Counted from the first letter of the stretch, positions 43,810 through 53,208 are shown. The stretch is 64,000 bases of DNA from Ferrimonas balearica DSM 9799 (GCF_000148645.1 NC_014541.1:1736001-1800000); one strand, 5' to 3'. The notes: generated by a model not told the origin, from the letters alone. A program made the numbers and translations.

Positions 43810-44617
43810 ACAACTGAAACACGCCTTGGCCCGCCTGAAAACGGCGGGCTTTTGCTGGCAGCGGATCCAACCGCTGGATGGGGGGCTGGGCAACCGGCTT
43901 TGGCGCCTGCAGGGCGCGGGCGACTGGGTACTGCGCCTGCACAACCCGGAATTGGCGTTCTGCGTTGACCGGGAGCAGGAGCCGCGGGCCTGGCGCGCCT
44001 GCGCTGAGCGTGGACTGGCGCCGTCCCTGTGCCACTGGGAGCCCGATTTCAGTGTGTCGCAATACGCGGGCAGTTCACCGTCACAGCCGCAGGAGCAGCC
44101 ACTGCTGGCATTGATGCTGGCGTTGCACCAACTGCCGGGACACTGGAACCCGGTGGATCCGGTTGTACGCATCCGGCAGTACCTGGAAACCCCGTCTGAG
44201 GCGCTTCGCCACTATTGGCCGCAGTTACCGCAACTGGCCGCCCAGCTGGCCTTGTCGAAGCTGCCTGACGGATTCTGTCATCACGACCTGCACTGCGGCA
44301 ATCTGCTGATCGACTCCAAAGGGCAGTGGCGTGTGATTGACTTTGAATACGCGGGCAGGGGTTCGCCTTTGATGGATCTGGCCCCCTGGCTGGATGGCAC
44401 GGATCCCGGACTGACGTCTCCGCTTTGGCGGGAATACCTGATACAACGGGGCTTGAGCCCGGACCAGCAGGAGTGGACCGCCATGCGGGCGGCGATGGCA
44501 CTCTATGGATTATTGGGGGCCGCCTGGTCAGAGCGAATGGATCGATGTCACAGCGATCGAATTTACTCTCAATGGCGTAAACACTACCTTGAACAGGTAA
44601 GGGTATGGCTACCCTGA
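43802..44617 (+). CDS. thiK: Thiamine kinase-like phosphotransferase (ThiK)
   Basis: A 271-residue protein of the choline/ethanolamine kinase-APH fold: DGGLGNRLWRLQGAGDWVLR at the N-lobe, catalytic loop FCHHDLHCGNLLID (about residues 157-170), metal site VIDFEYAGRGSPLMDLA. ThiK phosphorylates thiamine. Reading from a GTG that overlaps the pnuT stop by 8 bases, it ends the riboswitch-controlled operon: uptake by TonB receptor and PnuT, then trapping by phosphorylation. Confidence 0.83.
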   Translation: MPEQLKHALARLKTAGFCWQRIQPLDGGLGNRLWRLQGAGDWVLRLHNPELAFCVDREQEPRAWRACAERGLAPSLCHWEPDFSVSQYAGSSPSQPQEQPLLALMLALHQLPGHWNPVDPVVRIRQYLETPSEALRHYWPQLPQLAAQLALSKLPDGFCHHDLHCGNLLIDSKGQWRVIDFEYAGRGSPLMDLAPWLDGTDPGLTSPLWREYLIQRGLSPDQQEWTAMRAAMALYGLLGAAWSERMDRCHSDRIYSQWRKHYLEQVRVWLP

Positions 44618-44685
44618 TGGTTTTCAAACGGGAGTGTCGACATGGAAGCAACGCTGGCGAGAGGATGTGAACCCCGGAGGTGCCG

Positions 44686-45525
44686 ATGAAGCGGTGCCTG
44701 CTGGTGGTGCTGTTACTGGGCCTGTTGGCAGGCTGCTCGCCGCGTTTTGTTTACGGTTGGCTGGATTGGATCATCCCCTGGCAAGTCGATGATTATGTGA
44801 CCCTCAACCGGGACCAGGAAAGCAGCCTGGACTTTATGATCGGCAAGCAGGTGCGCTGGCACCGGGCACATGAGCTGCCATTGTACCTGGCTCATCTGGA
44901 GCGCTTGCAGAGGGACCTGGCCGAGCCACTTGACCAGGAACTGGTGCTGGCCCACATGCAGGAAGCGTCTGAGCATTGGTACCGGTTGTTTGCCAAGCTG
45001 CTGCCGGACCTGGTCAGGCTCATCCAGTCGTTCAGCGATGAGCAGGTCGAGGAGATGCTGGCCCAGGTTAACAAGGACAACGCCGAACTGCGCGAGGAGT
45101 ACGGCGATATGACCCTGGAGGAGCGCATCAAGCGCGCCAACAAGCGCATGGACAAGTCGATGCGCAAATGGATAGGCAAACTCTCTCCGGCCCAGAAAGC
45201 GGCCATTGCCGATTACAACCGTAATCGACACAACACCCTTGAGCTCTGGCTGGCGTACCGGGAAGACTGGATCGCCCATTTTTCCGATGCCCTCTATAAC
45301 CGGGCCGATGGTGAACGCCTCAAGCGGGAACTGACCCTGCTTCTGGTCACTCCCGACGAGCTGAAGGGCCAGCAATACCTGAGCCAAATTTTGGACAACC
45401 GGCGCCGCCTGGCGCAGGGTCTGATCACCATCCATGCGGAGATGACGCCCCGGCAAACCCGTAAGCTGAACCGGGAACTGGATGATTTACAGGCGGATCT
45501 TGAATACCTGATCCACAAAGATTGA
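44686..45525 (+). CDS. DUF6279-family lipoprotein
   Basis: A 279-residue lipoprotein (lipobox LLLGLLAGCS, Cys about 17). The body is all-helical and charged: RFVYGWLDWIIPWQVDDYVT, LNRDQESSLDFMIGKQVRWH, a long EELL/DMTLEERIKRANKRM helix, and the NRELDDLQADLEYL tail. These 'WxxxWxxxxYxxLxxxQ' features are what I know from DUF6279. GGAGGTG precedes the ATG. Possibly envelope-associated. No operon partner is obvious, though it follows thiK by 68 bp. Confidence 0.75.
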   Translation: MKRCLLVVLLLGLLAGCSPRFVYGWLDWIIPWQVDDYVTLNRDQESSLDFMIGKQVRWHRAHELPLYLAHLERLQRDLAEPLDQELVLAHMQEASEHWYRLFAKLLPDLVRLIQSFSDEQVEEMLAQVNKDNAELREEYGDMTLEERIKRANKRMDKSMRKWIGKLSPAQKAAIADYNRNRHNTLELWLAYREDWIAHFSDALYNRADGERLKRELTLLLVTPDELKGQQYLSQILDNRRRLAQGLITIHAEMTPRQTRKLNRELDDLQADLEYLIHKD

Positions 45526-45597
45526 GCCACACTGTTGAAAGCGTTAGGGCAACCTACCGGTCTTGCCCTGTAACTCAAGTAAAACAGGGGCTCACTC

Positions 45598-46182
45598 ATG
45601 CAAACCCTCATTCAACTGTGGCAACGCTTCTATTCCGCCACCACCGCTCTGGATGGGTTGGCGCCATTGGCGCTGCGCCTGTATCTGGCGCCGGTACTGA
45701 TTCAGGCGGGCTGGAACAAGGCGGGTCACTTTGCTGATACCGCCGCCTGGTTTGGTAATCCGGACTGGGGATTGGGACTGCCCATGCCCGAACTGATGGC
45801 GGCTCTGGCCATCGGCGCTGAATTGATCGGCGGCATTTTACTTCTGCTGGGCTGGCTGACCCGACTGATGTGCATTCCACTGATGGTGACCATGCTGGTG
45901 GCTGCCTTTGCGGTGCACTGGCAGAACGGCTGGCTGGCCATCGCGGATCCCAGCTCATGGCTGGCCAATGACCGGGTCATGGAATCGGCGGAGAAGTTGG
46001 AACGGGCCCGCGGAATTCTGCAGGAGCATGGCAATTATGAGTGGCTGACCAGTTCCGGCAACGTGGTGATTCTCAACAACGGCATTGAGTTTGCCATCAC
46101 CTATTTCGTTATGCTGCTGGCGCTCTACTTCCTGGGCGGCGGACGCTACACCAGCCTGGATTACTACCTCTCCCGCCAATAA
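45598..46182 (+). CDS. DoxX-family inner-membrane protein
   Basis: A 194-residue protein with four hydrophobic helices. DoxX signature: LRLYLAPVLIQAGWNKAGHF early, ALAIGAELIGGILLLLGWLT, CIPLMVTMLVAAFAVHW, and a final helix FAITYFVMLLALYFLGGG. DoxX proteins are linked to thiol or quinone redox stress in other species; no specific function here. A 70-residue loop between helices 3 and 4 is longer than usual. Confidence 0.82.
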   Translation: MQTLIQLWQRFYSATTALDGLAPLALRLYLAPVLIQAGWNKAGHFADTAAWFGNPDWGLGLPMPELMAALAIGAELIGGILLLLGWLTRLMCIPLMVTMLVAAFAVHWQNGWLAIADPSSWLANDRVMESAEKLERARGILQEHGNYEWLTSSGNVVILNNGIEFAITYFVMLLALYFLGGGRYTSLDYYLSRQ

Positions 46183-46261
46183 CCCTGCTGCGCGCGGCGT
46201 TGATTTTGACGCGGGGCTGGGCCAGCATGACGCGGGTATTCTAAGGATTGAGAGGTAACCC

Positions 46262-46810
46262 ATGGACGCCAAAGCGTTATTGCTGAATCGCCATTCCCAG
46301 CACCGGCTGACCTATCCCGGCCCTTCCGCTGAGCAACTGGACGCCATCCTGGCGGCCGGCAGCCGGGCGCCGGACCACGCCGGCCTGCATCCCTGGGAGT
46401 TCGTGGTGGCGCAGGAGCAGGGCCTGGAGCGCCTTGGCGCCATCTATTACGATGCCGCGCTGGCGGATGGGGCCGAGGGGGAAGCCCTGGCACGGGCCCG
46501 GCTGTTGCCGACCCGCGCTCCGATGGTGATCACCGTGATTGCCAAAATCACAGAGCACCCCAAAGTCCCGGTAATTGAGCAGCACCTCAGTGCCGGATGC
46601 GCTTTGATGGCGATGCAGATGATGGCCTACACCCTGGGCCTGGGTGGGGTATGGCGCACCGGCTCCTACGCTAAGCACCCGCTGGTGCGGGAGGCGCTGG
46701 GGGTGCAGGGGGATGATGAGATTGTCGGGTTCCTCTACCTCGGCACGCCCGCCAAGCCGACCGAATCGCGCCCCTTACCGCCGTTGGAGGGCCACGTCCG
46801 CCACCTTTAA
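46262..46810 (+). CDS. ydjA: YdjA-like FMN nitroreductase
   Basis: A 182-residue minimal nitroreductase: LLLNRHSQHRLTYPGPSAEQ, GSRAPDHAGLHPWEFVV (FMN binding), GCALMAMQMMAYTLGLGGVW RTG and FLYLGTPAKP. YdjA of E. coli binds FMN and reduces nitro compounds or quinones weakly. Length matches (183). It is convergent with the propeller gene downstream. Confidence 0.9.
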   Translation: MDAKALLLNRHSQHRLTYPGPSAEQLDAILAAGSRAPDHAGLHPWEFVVAQEQGLERLGAIYYDAALADGAEGEALARARLLPTRAPMVITVIAKITEHPKVPVIEQHLSAGCALMAMQMMAYTLGLGGVWRTGSYAKHPLVREALGVQGDDEIVGFLYLGTPAKPTESRPLPPLEGHVRHL

Positions 46811-46813
46811 TCC

Positions 46814-47887
46814 CTAAGGGGCCGGCAAAATGGCCAGTGCTGGCTCATGCAGGCTGGTCAGGTATACGCGGTCTCCGGCGTGCTCTGCGCCGGTAATAAA
46901 CGCGAACGTGCCTTTAGGATCGTCAAAGTGGCGCCCAATTGCGCCGTTTTCATTGAGCCATAACAACTGACCATGGCGCTTGGCGGCCGGGCGCAGCGCG
47001 GCGGGCAGGCGCCGAATCACATCACGCAGGGCAGGGTAGGGCGCCAGGGCATCCAGCAGCCCGTCCCGGGGTGCCACCAGTCCAACCCAGTAGCCTCCGT
47101 TCTCGGCCCGGCTGATGTTATCGGGAAAACCCGGCAGCCCATCTATCCAGATCGAGGACTGGCCCGCCTGACTTCCCGAAATCTGATGGCGCCAAATCCG
47201 GTAGCGCCCGGTCTCACACACCAACACACTGTTGCCGTCGTGGCTTAGGGTCACACCGTTGGCAAAGCTCAGTCCTGTCATCAGAGTGTCGAGTTGGCCG
47301 CTGGCGGGATCGAAGCGGTACAGTGAGCCGCTTTGGCTGTGGGCCAGTAGGTCACGAACGCCGCCATCAGCCACACCGAACCGTTGTGCCGGAAACCGCC
47401 GGGATGCGTCGGTAAAGTAGATCTGCCCCCGGGGATCCACCGCGAGGTCATCGACAAAACCAAATGGGCCGAGCTCGTCCCCCGTCAACAGGGTTCGCGC
47501 CGTGCCATCCGGTTGCCAGCGCAGCAGGCCCTTGATGGCGTCAGCGATGTACAGCGTGCCATCGCTACTGTAATCCAGGCCCAAAGGGCGCCCGCCGGTA
47601 TGCCCCAACATCTGCCATCCCGCGCTTTCAGACCACTGCCACAGTGTGCCATCGGCCAGTCCGGTGGTGATTTGGCCATCGGGACTCACTGCCACATCTT
47701 CGGGCCCCTGGCTTTGTGGCAATGGCAGTGTGGTGAGGCCGTAATCCAGCGGCTCAGGACCGGGCAGCTGATCCGAATTAACCGCATCCACCGGCCCCCA
47801 CCGTTGAGCCGACATCGGCACCGGCCAAAGTGCCAGGTAGGCCATAACAGCAACCAGTACACTCAGTAACCAAACGGGCACTTTCAT
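46814..47887 (-). CDS. Exported SMP-30/strictosidine synthase-like beta-propeller
   Basis: A 357-residue protein with an N-terminal membrane anchor or signal (PVWLLSVLVAVMAYLALWPV). Propeller blades follow, with GLDYSSDGTLYIADAIKGLL, DLAVDPRGQIYFTDASRRFP, NGVTLSHDGNSVLVCETGRY RIW and GFPDNISRAENGGYWVGLVA, the strictosidine synthase / gluconolactonase pattern. The enzyme class suggests lactone or ester hydrolysis; plant-type alkaloid synthesis is not implied. AAGGAG sits seven bases before the ATG. Confidence 0.82.
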   Translation of the reverse strand: MKVPVWLLSVLVAVMAYLALWPVPMSAQRWGPVDAVNSDQLPGPEPLDYGLTTLPLPQSQGPEDVAVSPDGQITTGLADGTLWQWSESAGWQMLGHTGGRPLGLDYSSDGTLYIADAIKGLLRWQPDGTARTLLTGDELGPFGFVDDLAVDPRGQIYFTDASRRFPAQRFGVADGGVRDLLAHSQSGSLYRFDPASGQLDTLMTGLSFANGVTLSHDGNSVLVCETGRYRIWRHQISGSQAGQSSIWIDGLPGFPDNISRAENGGYWVGLVAPRDGLLDALAPYPALRDVIRRLPAALRPAAKRHGQLLWLNENGAIGRHFDDPKGTFAFITGAEHAGDRVYLTSLHEPALAILPAP

Positions 47888-48025
47888 TGCCGCTCCTTGG
47901 CAAAAAAAATCGGATTTTCGATAACATAGAGGATAAATTGTGCTGGGGCGACCCCGGTCCACATTCGCTTTCGCTTGGGCCGGGGAACACTACACTGTAA
48001 GGAACAGATCGAGGTTGAGGTGGCT

Positions 48026-50947
48026 GTGAAATTAGCAACCTGGTGGCAGCGACGTGCCGTGCGCATCACGGTTTATGTCGCGCTGGCGGTCGGGACATAT
48101 CTGGCCGCATTGGGCTGGGGTTTACCTGCACTGATAGAGCGGCAGGCGCCTAAATGGGTGGCGCAGGAGATGGCCGCTGAGTTGAGTCTGGAGCAGGTCC
48201 GGTTTCACCCGCTGGAATGGCGAGTGACCATCGATAAACTGGCCTTAACCGGTGACGACGGCAAACCGCTGGCGGGTCTTGAGCAGCTGGTGGTTGATCT
48301 TGAACCGTGGCGCTCGCTGTTTTCACGCCATTGGCAGCTTCAGGCCGTCAGCCTGACGGCCCCCTACCTGGACTACCGTCAGCGCGGCCCTGAAGAGAAC
48401 AACTGGCACCAGGCCCTCGCCCCCCTGCTGGCAAAAGCCGAAAGCGCGCCCCCAGAGCCCGAACCTGAACCGAGCGGCCTGCCCAAGCTGGCGATCGATC
48501 AGTTTGTGCTGGAACAGGGTCGCATCCGCTATGAGCAGGACCAGCGTCATACGACCGAGTTGACCGACCTTGCCCTTGAGGCGGAGAACTTCCACCTGGC
48601 CCGTGGTGAAAACAAACTGGCGCTACGGTTAAGTGGCCCGGGGGGCGGCCAGGCCAACATCACTCTGGATGCGAATTTCGATCCGCTGGACCTGGCGATG
48701 ACGCTGGATCTGAAAAACGCCGATCTGACCCGCTTTTGGCCCTACCTGGCCGAGGATTTCCACTTTGACCTCGCCAACGCGCAGACCGACATTAACCTGT
48801 CTGCCCACCTCTCGCTGGACCCGGAGCTGCAACTGCGGATAGAGCAGGGCGAGTTGACCCTGCGTGACCTCGATATGGTTTACCAAGAGACGTCACTGGT
48901 CCGGATGCAGCAGGCGGTTCTGGCGCCCGTCGAGTTTGATCTGGCTGCGCAACAGGTGAGCCTGGGGGAGCTGAGTGTTGAAGGGTTGGCGGTGAATGCC
49001 CAACTCAGCGACAAGGGGCTCGATCTGGCCACCCTGTTGACCCCAATCGGCGCTGAAGAAGCAGAGTCAGGGTCGGAAACGCCCTCAGAGACGGCGTCAC
49101 CCTGGCAAGTGCAATTGCAGCGCTTAACCCTTGCCGACGCCACACTCTCGCTGACCGACCAGACCGCTGAAACGCCGGTGGACTGGCAGTTTGATGTGGC
49201 TCCTCTAGTGGTTGGCCCGCTCGGTACCGACACCGCTCAACCGCTGACCATTGACCTGGACACCCACATCAATCAATACGCTTTGTTGACGCTGGATGGG
49301 GAATGGCAGCTGGATAACAACCAGGGTGAATTTGAGGTGGCGCTGAATGATTTCGACCTAACCGATACCATTCCCTACTGGCAATCGCTGCTGAATCTGA
49401 AGCTGCACAGTGGCCAGCTGACGACCCGTGGCGACGTTACTGTCGCCCTGGACGACCCCCTCTCGGTGACCTTCCAGGGCGAGATCGGTGTCGCCAATCT
49501 GGTGACTCAGGATGCCCTGGCGGAGCGTGACTTTGTTAAGTGGGGTCAGATGGACATCAACCATCTGGATTTTGACCTGGCCCAGCGCTTCTTGAAGATC
49601 GACCAACTGGCGTTTAATGAGCCTTATGCCCGCATCATTATTGATGAAGATGGCAGCACCAACTTCGCCGGCCTGGTGGCTTCGGTGGAGGAGGACCAAC
49701 AGGGCGGTAATGAAACGGCACAGCCGGCACCAGCGCAAACCGACCCAGCGCAACCACAGACCGGAGAAGCCCCTTTTGACGTCACAGTGGGGCGGATACT
49801 GTTTGCCAATGGTTCGGCCTTCTTTGCGGATAACACCTTAACGCCAAAGTTTGCGACCGGCATCGAAACCCTGACCGGGGAGATCAGCGGCCTGGATGCT
49901 CAACAGGAGAGCCGCGCCGTCGTGGATATTCAGGGGCAGGTTGACCGTTATGCGCCGGTATCGCTAAAGGGAACGGTGCAGCCCCTGGCGGAAAAGCCGT
50001 TTATGGACCTGGCTCTGAACTTCGACAACATCGAACTGACCTCCCTCAACCCCTATTCCGGGACCTACGCCGGCTACTTTATCGATCAGGGTCAGCTTGA
50101 CCTGGCACTCAAGTACGCACTGGATGATAACCAGCTTCAGGGCAGCAATCAGGTGGTGATCAGCCAGCTTAAGCTGGGCCAGCGCTCCGATTCTGATAAG
50201 GCCACCAGTCTGCCAGTGGCCCTGGCGGTGGCATTGTTGCAGGACAGCAACGGCGTGATCGATCTGGGACTTCAGGTGTCCGGTAATGTGGATGACCCGG
50301 AGTTTGCCATTGGCCCCCTGATCTTCAAGGCATTGGGTAACGTGATCACCAAAATTGTCACCTCGCCCTTTGCTTTGCTGGGCAACCTGCTTGGGGGTGA
50401 AGATCCGCCGGACCACGTCCAGTTTGCCGCAGGCCAGAGCCAGATGGATCCGGAGCAGACCGCGCAGATGGCCCGGCTGGTAGAAGCGCTGTCGCAGCGC
50501 CCAAGCCTGGTGCTTTCCGCTCAGGGTGCGGTTGATCCGGTCGCCGATGGACGGGCGTTGGCCAAGGTGGCGCTGGATGCCCGCCTGATGCCCCAGGGCA
50601 GTGGCCTGACCGAGCCGCCTGAGCTGGCATTGGCCGCGGCCTATGATGCCGTGATGGGCATGGGTAAGGCGCAATCCGAACAGCAGATGTTGGCCGAACG
50701 CCTGCCTGACCTCGATGACGAGGAGCGCAATCGACGCTGGCGCAAAGGGCTGTATGAGCAGCTGCTGGAGGCACAGCCGGCGGATGAAGTGGCACTGAAA
50801 AACCTGGCGTCGGCGCGGGGAGAAGCGGTCAAGGCTGCGTTGGTTGAGGCGGGTTTGGCGGCGGAACGGGTGTTCCTGCGGGAAAGTCGGATCAATCTCG
50901 ATCAAAGCGGCGCCAAGGTCGTTCTCGAACTCGACGCCGCCGGCTAG
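48026..50947 (+). CDS. AsmA-like DUF748 protein (large periplasmic protein)
   Basis: A 973-residue protein with one N-terminal transmembrane helix (VYVALAVGTYLAALGWGLP) and a long beta-rich repeat region typical of the AsmA/TamB/DUF748 superfamily (LVVDLEPWRSLFSRHWQLQ, then LDYRQRGPEENNWHQALAP; central FDNIELTSLNPYSGTYAGYF; the DUF748 core GQLDLALKYALDDNQLQGSN). The C-terminal 150 residues (QTAQMARLVEALSQRPSLVL ... GEAVKAALVEAGLAAERVFL) resemble an OmpA-like domain. Such proteins are implicated in phospholipid transport to the outer membrane. GTG starts at 48020 or 48026 are both possible; each has GAGG 5 bases upstream. Confidence 0.82.
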   Translation: MKLATWWQRRAVRITVYVALAVGTYLAALGWGLPALIERQAPKWVAQEMAAELSLEQVRFHPLEWRVTIDKLALTGDDGKPLAGLEQLVVDLEPWRSLFSRHWQLQAVSLTAPYLDYRQRGPEENNWHQALAPLLAKAESAPPEPEPEPSGLPKLAIDQFVLEQGRIRYEQDQRHTTELTDLALEAENFHLARGENKLALRLSGPGGGQANITLDANFDPLDLAMTLDLKNADLTRFWPYLAEDFHFDLANAQTDINLSAHLSLDPELQLRIEQGELTLRDLDMVYQETSLVRMQQAVLAPVEFDLAAQQVSLGELSVEGLAVNAQLSDKGLDLATLLTPIGAEEAESGSETPSETASPWQVQLQRLTLADATLSLTDQTAETPVDWQFDVAPLVVGPLGTDTAQPLTIDLDTHINQYALLTLDGEWQLDNNQGEFEVALNDFDLTDTIPYWQSLLNLKLHSGQLTTRGDVTVALDDPLSVTFQGEIGVANLVTQDALAERDFVKWGQMDINHLDFDLAQRFLKIDQLAFNEPYARIIIDEDGSTNFAGLVASVEEDQQGGNETAQPAPAQTDPAQPQTGEAPFDVTVGRILFANGSAFFADNTLTPKFATGIETLTGEISGLDAQQESRAVVDIQGQVDRYAPVSLKGTVQPLAEKPFMDLALNFDNIELTSLNPYSGTYAGYFIDQGQLDLALKYALDDNQLQGSNQVVISQLKLGQRSDSDKATSLPVALAVALLQDSNGVIDLGLQVSGNVDDPEFAIGPLIFKALGNVITKIVTSPFALLGNLLGGEDPPDHVQFAAGQSQMDPEQTAQMARLVEALSQRPSLVLSAQGAVDPVADGRALAKVALDARLMPQGSGLTEPPELALAAAYDAVMGMGKAQSEQQMLAERLPDLDDEERNRRWRKGLYEQLLEAQPADEVALKNLASARGEAVKAALVEAGLAAERVFLRESRINLDQSGAKVVLELDAAG

Positions 50948-51769
50948 TTACTCAGTATCGGCTGGCACCACCAGCAAGTGGCAACGCAGGTCGCTGATCA
51001 TCTGTTCGGCTTTGCTGCGCCACAGCTGGTTGAGTACACCGGAGCGCTTGAAGTAACCCATTACCAGCGTGTCGGCTTTCAGCTTGCAACTCTTATCCCG
51101 AATCACCCGGCCCGTATCGCCAGACTTAATGTGGATATGGTCCGGGTCGACCCCCTCGGCTTCAAGCCAGGCAATCGCTTCAGCACAATTGGCGGTGGCG
51201 TCTCTCTCAACCTGGTGCGGGCTGACGATGTCCAGCTCGTGTAGGAAGCGTGAGAGGTGCGGTGCATAGATAACATGGATCTCACTGTCACGGGCTTGCG
51301 CCATTAGCTTGGCGTATCGCATCACTTTCAGGTTGAGCTGCTGAACCTGGGCATCGCGATGGTCCAGATCCATGGCCACCAGAATGCGAGACTGGGCTGG
51401 ATGCGGCTCCGGATTGAGCAGGTAGAGCGGAGCGCGGATGGCCCGCAACATATGCCAATCGGTAGTGTGGCGCTGATTGCGGTGGTGCATCACCTTCATT
51501 ATTAGGTCATAGGGCACCAGCTTCTGCATGGCATCGACCACCTCACTCAGTTTGTCCCAGTTGTCACCCTGCAGTGACACTTTGGGTATACCACGCTCCT
51601 CCAACTGTGCGGCCCGCTCGGTGAGTATCGCCAAATCATGGGGCTGTTCGTTGTGATAAAGCAGGGTTAAATCGGCACGCCACAGCAAAGCCAGGTCGGC
51701 AGCCGCAGAGACACTGTCACCGAGACACTCCGGTGGGGGGGTGACGGCTAAAATCTCAGAGATCTTCAT
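50948..51769 (-). CDS. Tandem universal stress protein (UspE-like)
   Basis: A 273-residue protein with two Usp domains. The first (about 1-120) has ADLALLWRADLTLLYH and LVPYDLIMKVMHHRNQRHTT; the second (about 128-273) has RILVAMDLDHRDAQVQQLNL, RDSEIHVIYAPHLSRF and TLVMGYFKRSGVLNQLWRSK AEQMI. The second domain ends in the Usp pattern LLVVPADTE. E. coli UspE has the same tandem build and supports resistance to stress and adhesion. Unlike G-2x-G-9x-G members, the ATP loop is incomplete, as in UspE. Confidence 0.85.
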   Translation of the reverse strand: MKISEILAVTPPPECLGDSVSAAADLALLWRADLTLLYHNEQPHDLAILTERAAQLEERGIPKVSLQGDNWDKLSEVVDAMQKLVPYDLIMKVMHHRNQRHTTDWHMLRAIRAPLYLLNPEPHPAQSRILVAMDLDHRDAQVQQLNLKVMRYAKLMAQARDSEIHVIYAPHLSRFLHELDIVSPHQVERDATANCAEAIAWLEAEGVDPDHIHIKSGDTGRVIRDKSCKLKADTLVMGYFKRSGVLNQLWRSKAEQMISDLRCHLLVVPADTE

Positions 51770-52279
51770 GCATTATGTCTCCTTCCATCGGCCTCAGACG
51801 AGGCATTGAGTCCTACCGCTAGCTAACGTGATTCGCACCCATGTTGTCAAATTGTAGTGGTCAAAAATGAGGCGGTTGTGTCGCGGTGAATGGACATTTA
51901 AACCATGCGCATGCGACTGCAAATGTCTGGCCCTTTTTGTGCGTCAGAAATTGGAATTTGATGCTGAGGTTTAGCGCCATTCAGAAATAAACGATGGAAC
52001 ACGATATTGCTGACAAAGTGCTTACAAATGGGATTTTATTTTGGAATATATTTTTTGATATTGTTTTCTCGAATCGAATATTGACTTTGTTGGGATAAGT
52101 CGCTGATGGCGTGTGGCTTGGAGGAACCCGCCTTGTGTCATGGATGACATCGCCATGAGGATGTAAGTCACACCGCCTTCTAAGATAACTCGATTTATAA
52201 CAGTAGGTTACCCGAAATTTCGCGCTTTTAAGCGCCATGGAAGGCCCATCAATAGCGATGGCAGTTTGGAGGGTAGTAG
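51770..52279. promoter_or_regulatory. Long AT-rich leader upstream of a winged-helix gene
   Basis: About 510 bp without a gene. It contains a perfect 6-2-6 inverted repeat TGTCATGGATGACA at 52136-52149 and the 12-mer TTACCCGAAATT at 52208-52219, which recurs in the divergent region at 13997. GGAGGG lies just before the ATG at 52280. Confidence 0.45.
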
Positions 52280-52714
52280 ATGAAATCCTGCAACCAATGT
52301 AACGCGCTGCATTGCGCACTTTGTGAAAATCGAAATCAAAACGGGTTGGCTGAAGCTGGTTTTGATTATCAGTTTTATGCTGACGGCGATGTTGCCAAAC
52401 AACGAGCCAGTATCACTGTACCCGGTATGGAAAAGCCCATTGAGTGCAGTAATTATCTGGTGCGTGCCCTATGTGTATTTCTTTCTCATTTAGGTGAACC
52501 ACTGAATAAGTCCGATCTTTCTGAATTTATTTGGGGTGGGCGGTTAGTTGGGGCCAACAGCCTGCCAGTACTGATCAACGAGATCCGTAAGGTTCTGGAT
52601 AAGACACACTATCGAATTGTCACCCTGCGTGGGTTGGGTTACATCATGGTAGTGGACGATGATCGCGTTCGGGTTGTGAACTCGAGCGAGGAGGAAGATG
52701 TTCAAGCGGAATAA
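52280..52714 (+). CDS. Soluble winged-helix regulator with an N-terminal CxxC-x4-CxxC cluster
   Basis: A 144-residue protein. Residues 4-15 read CNQCNALHCALC (Cys4, 7, 12, 15), a candidate zinc or Fe-S site. Residues 50-135 are an OmpR/CadC-type winged helix: NYLVRALCVFLSHLGEPLNK, SDLSEFIWGGRLVGANSLPV, LINEIRKVLDKTHYRIVTLR, GLGYIMVV. Unlike ToxR or CadC there is no transmembrane helix and no C-terminal sensor, and no receiver domain. So the sensing function, if any, must lie in the cysteine cluster. Target genes unknown; the leader repeats suggest autoregulation. Confidence 0.75.
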   Translation: MKSCNQCNALHCALCENRNQNGLAEAGFDYQFYADGDVAKQRASITVPGMEKPIECSNYLVRALCVFLSHLGEPLNKSDLSEFIWGGRLVGANSLPVLINEIRKVLDKTHYRIVTLRGLGYIMVVDDDRVRVVNSSEEEDVQAE

Positions 52715-52755
52715 TGACCTTTCCCTACTGATGACGGCAGAGCCTGGCTCTGCCG

Positions 52756-53208
52756 TTACTTTGTCAGAGCACGCTTAAGACCGTACCCACTCTGCTTCAT
52801 CAGGAAGCCAAACACTCCGCCGATCACCAATGAGGGAACCACCAACAGCCAATCGCCCTCGGCGGCGAAGGTGGCGCAGGCGCCGATAAAGGTGCCGGGA
52901 ATGTAGGTTAACCAGCGGAATTGAGCCTGAGCACACATCAGAAAGGCGACGATGCCGGTAAGCGCATAACCCAGATAGGGATTGCCCAGCCAGGCACTGC
53001 CATTGATGATGGTCATTGCCCAAAACACGCCGGTCAGGTTGGCTAACAGGCTGGCCCCCAATCCAATCAGCCGATCATCGGAGCTGGCGAAGTAGCTGGT
53101 ACAGCCAAGGAAGCCAGCCCAGGTTAATAGCCCCAGTGTCACAGAGAGCCAGCCCCATACCGCCGACAGTATTCCGGTGGTGATGGCGATGGCAATCAAG
53201 CTTGGCAT
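52756..53208 (-). CDS. DUF1097 inner-membrane protein (YcdZ-like)
   Basis: A 150-residue protein with five hydrophobic helices: AIAITTGILSAVWGWLSVTL, GLLTWAGFLGCTSYFASSDD, GASLLANLTGVFWAMTIING, YLGYALTGIVAFLMCAQAQF and VVPSLVIGGVFGFLMKQSG. This matches DUF1097. AAGGAG precedes the chosen ATG; the ATG at 53223 would place the ribosome binding site inside the gene. Function unknown; homologues sit near the outer regions of central metabolism in enterobacteria. Confidence 0.82.
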   Translation of the reverse strand: MPSLIAIAITTGILSAVWGWLSVTLGLLTWAGFLGCTSYFASSDDRLIGLGASLLANLTGVFWAMTIINGSAWLGNPYLGYALTGIVAFLMCAQAQFRWLTYIPGTFIGACATFAAEGDWLLVVPSLVIGGVFGFLMKQSGYGLKRALTK

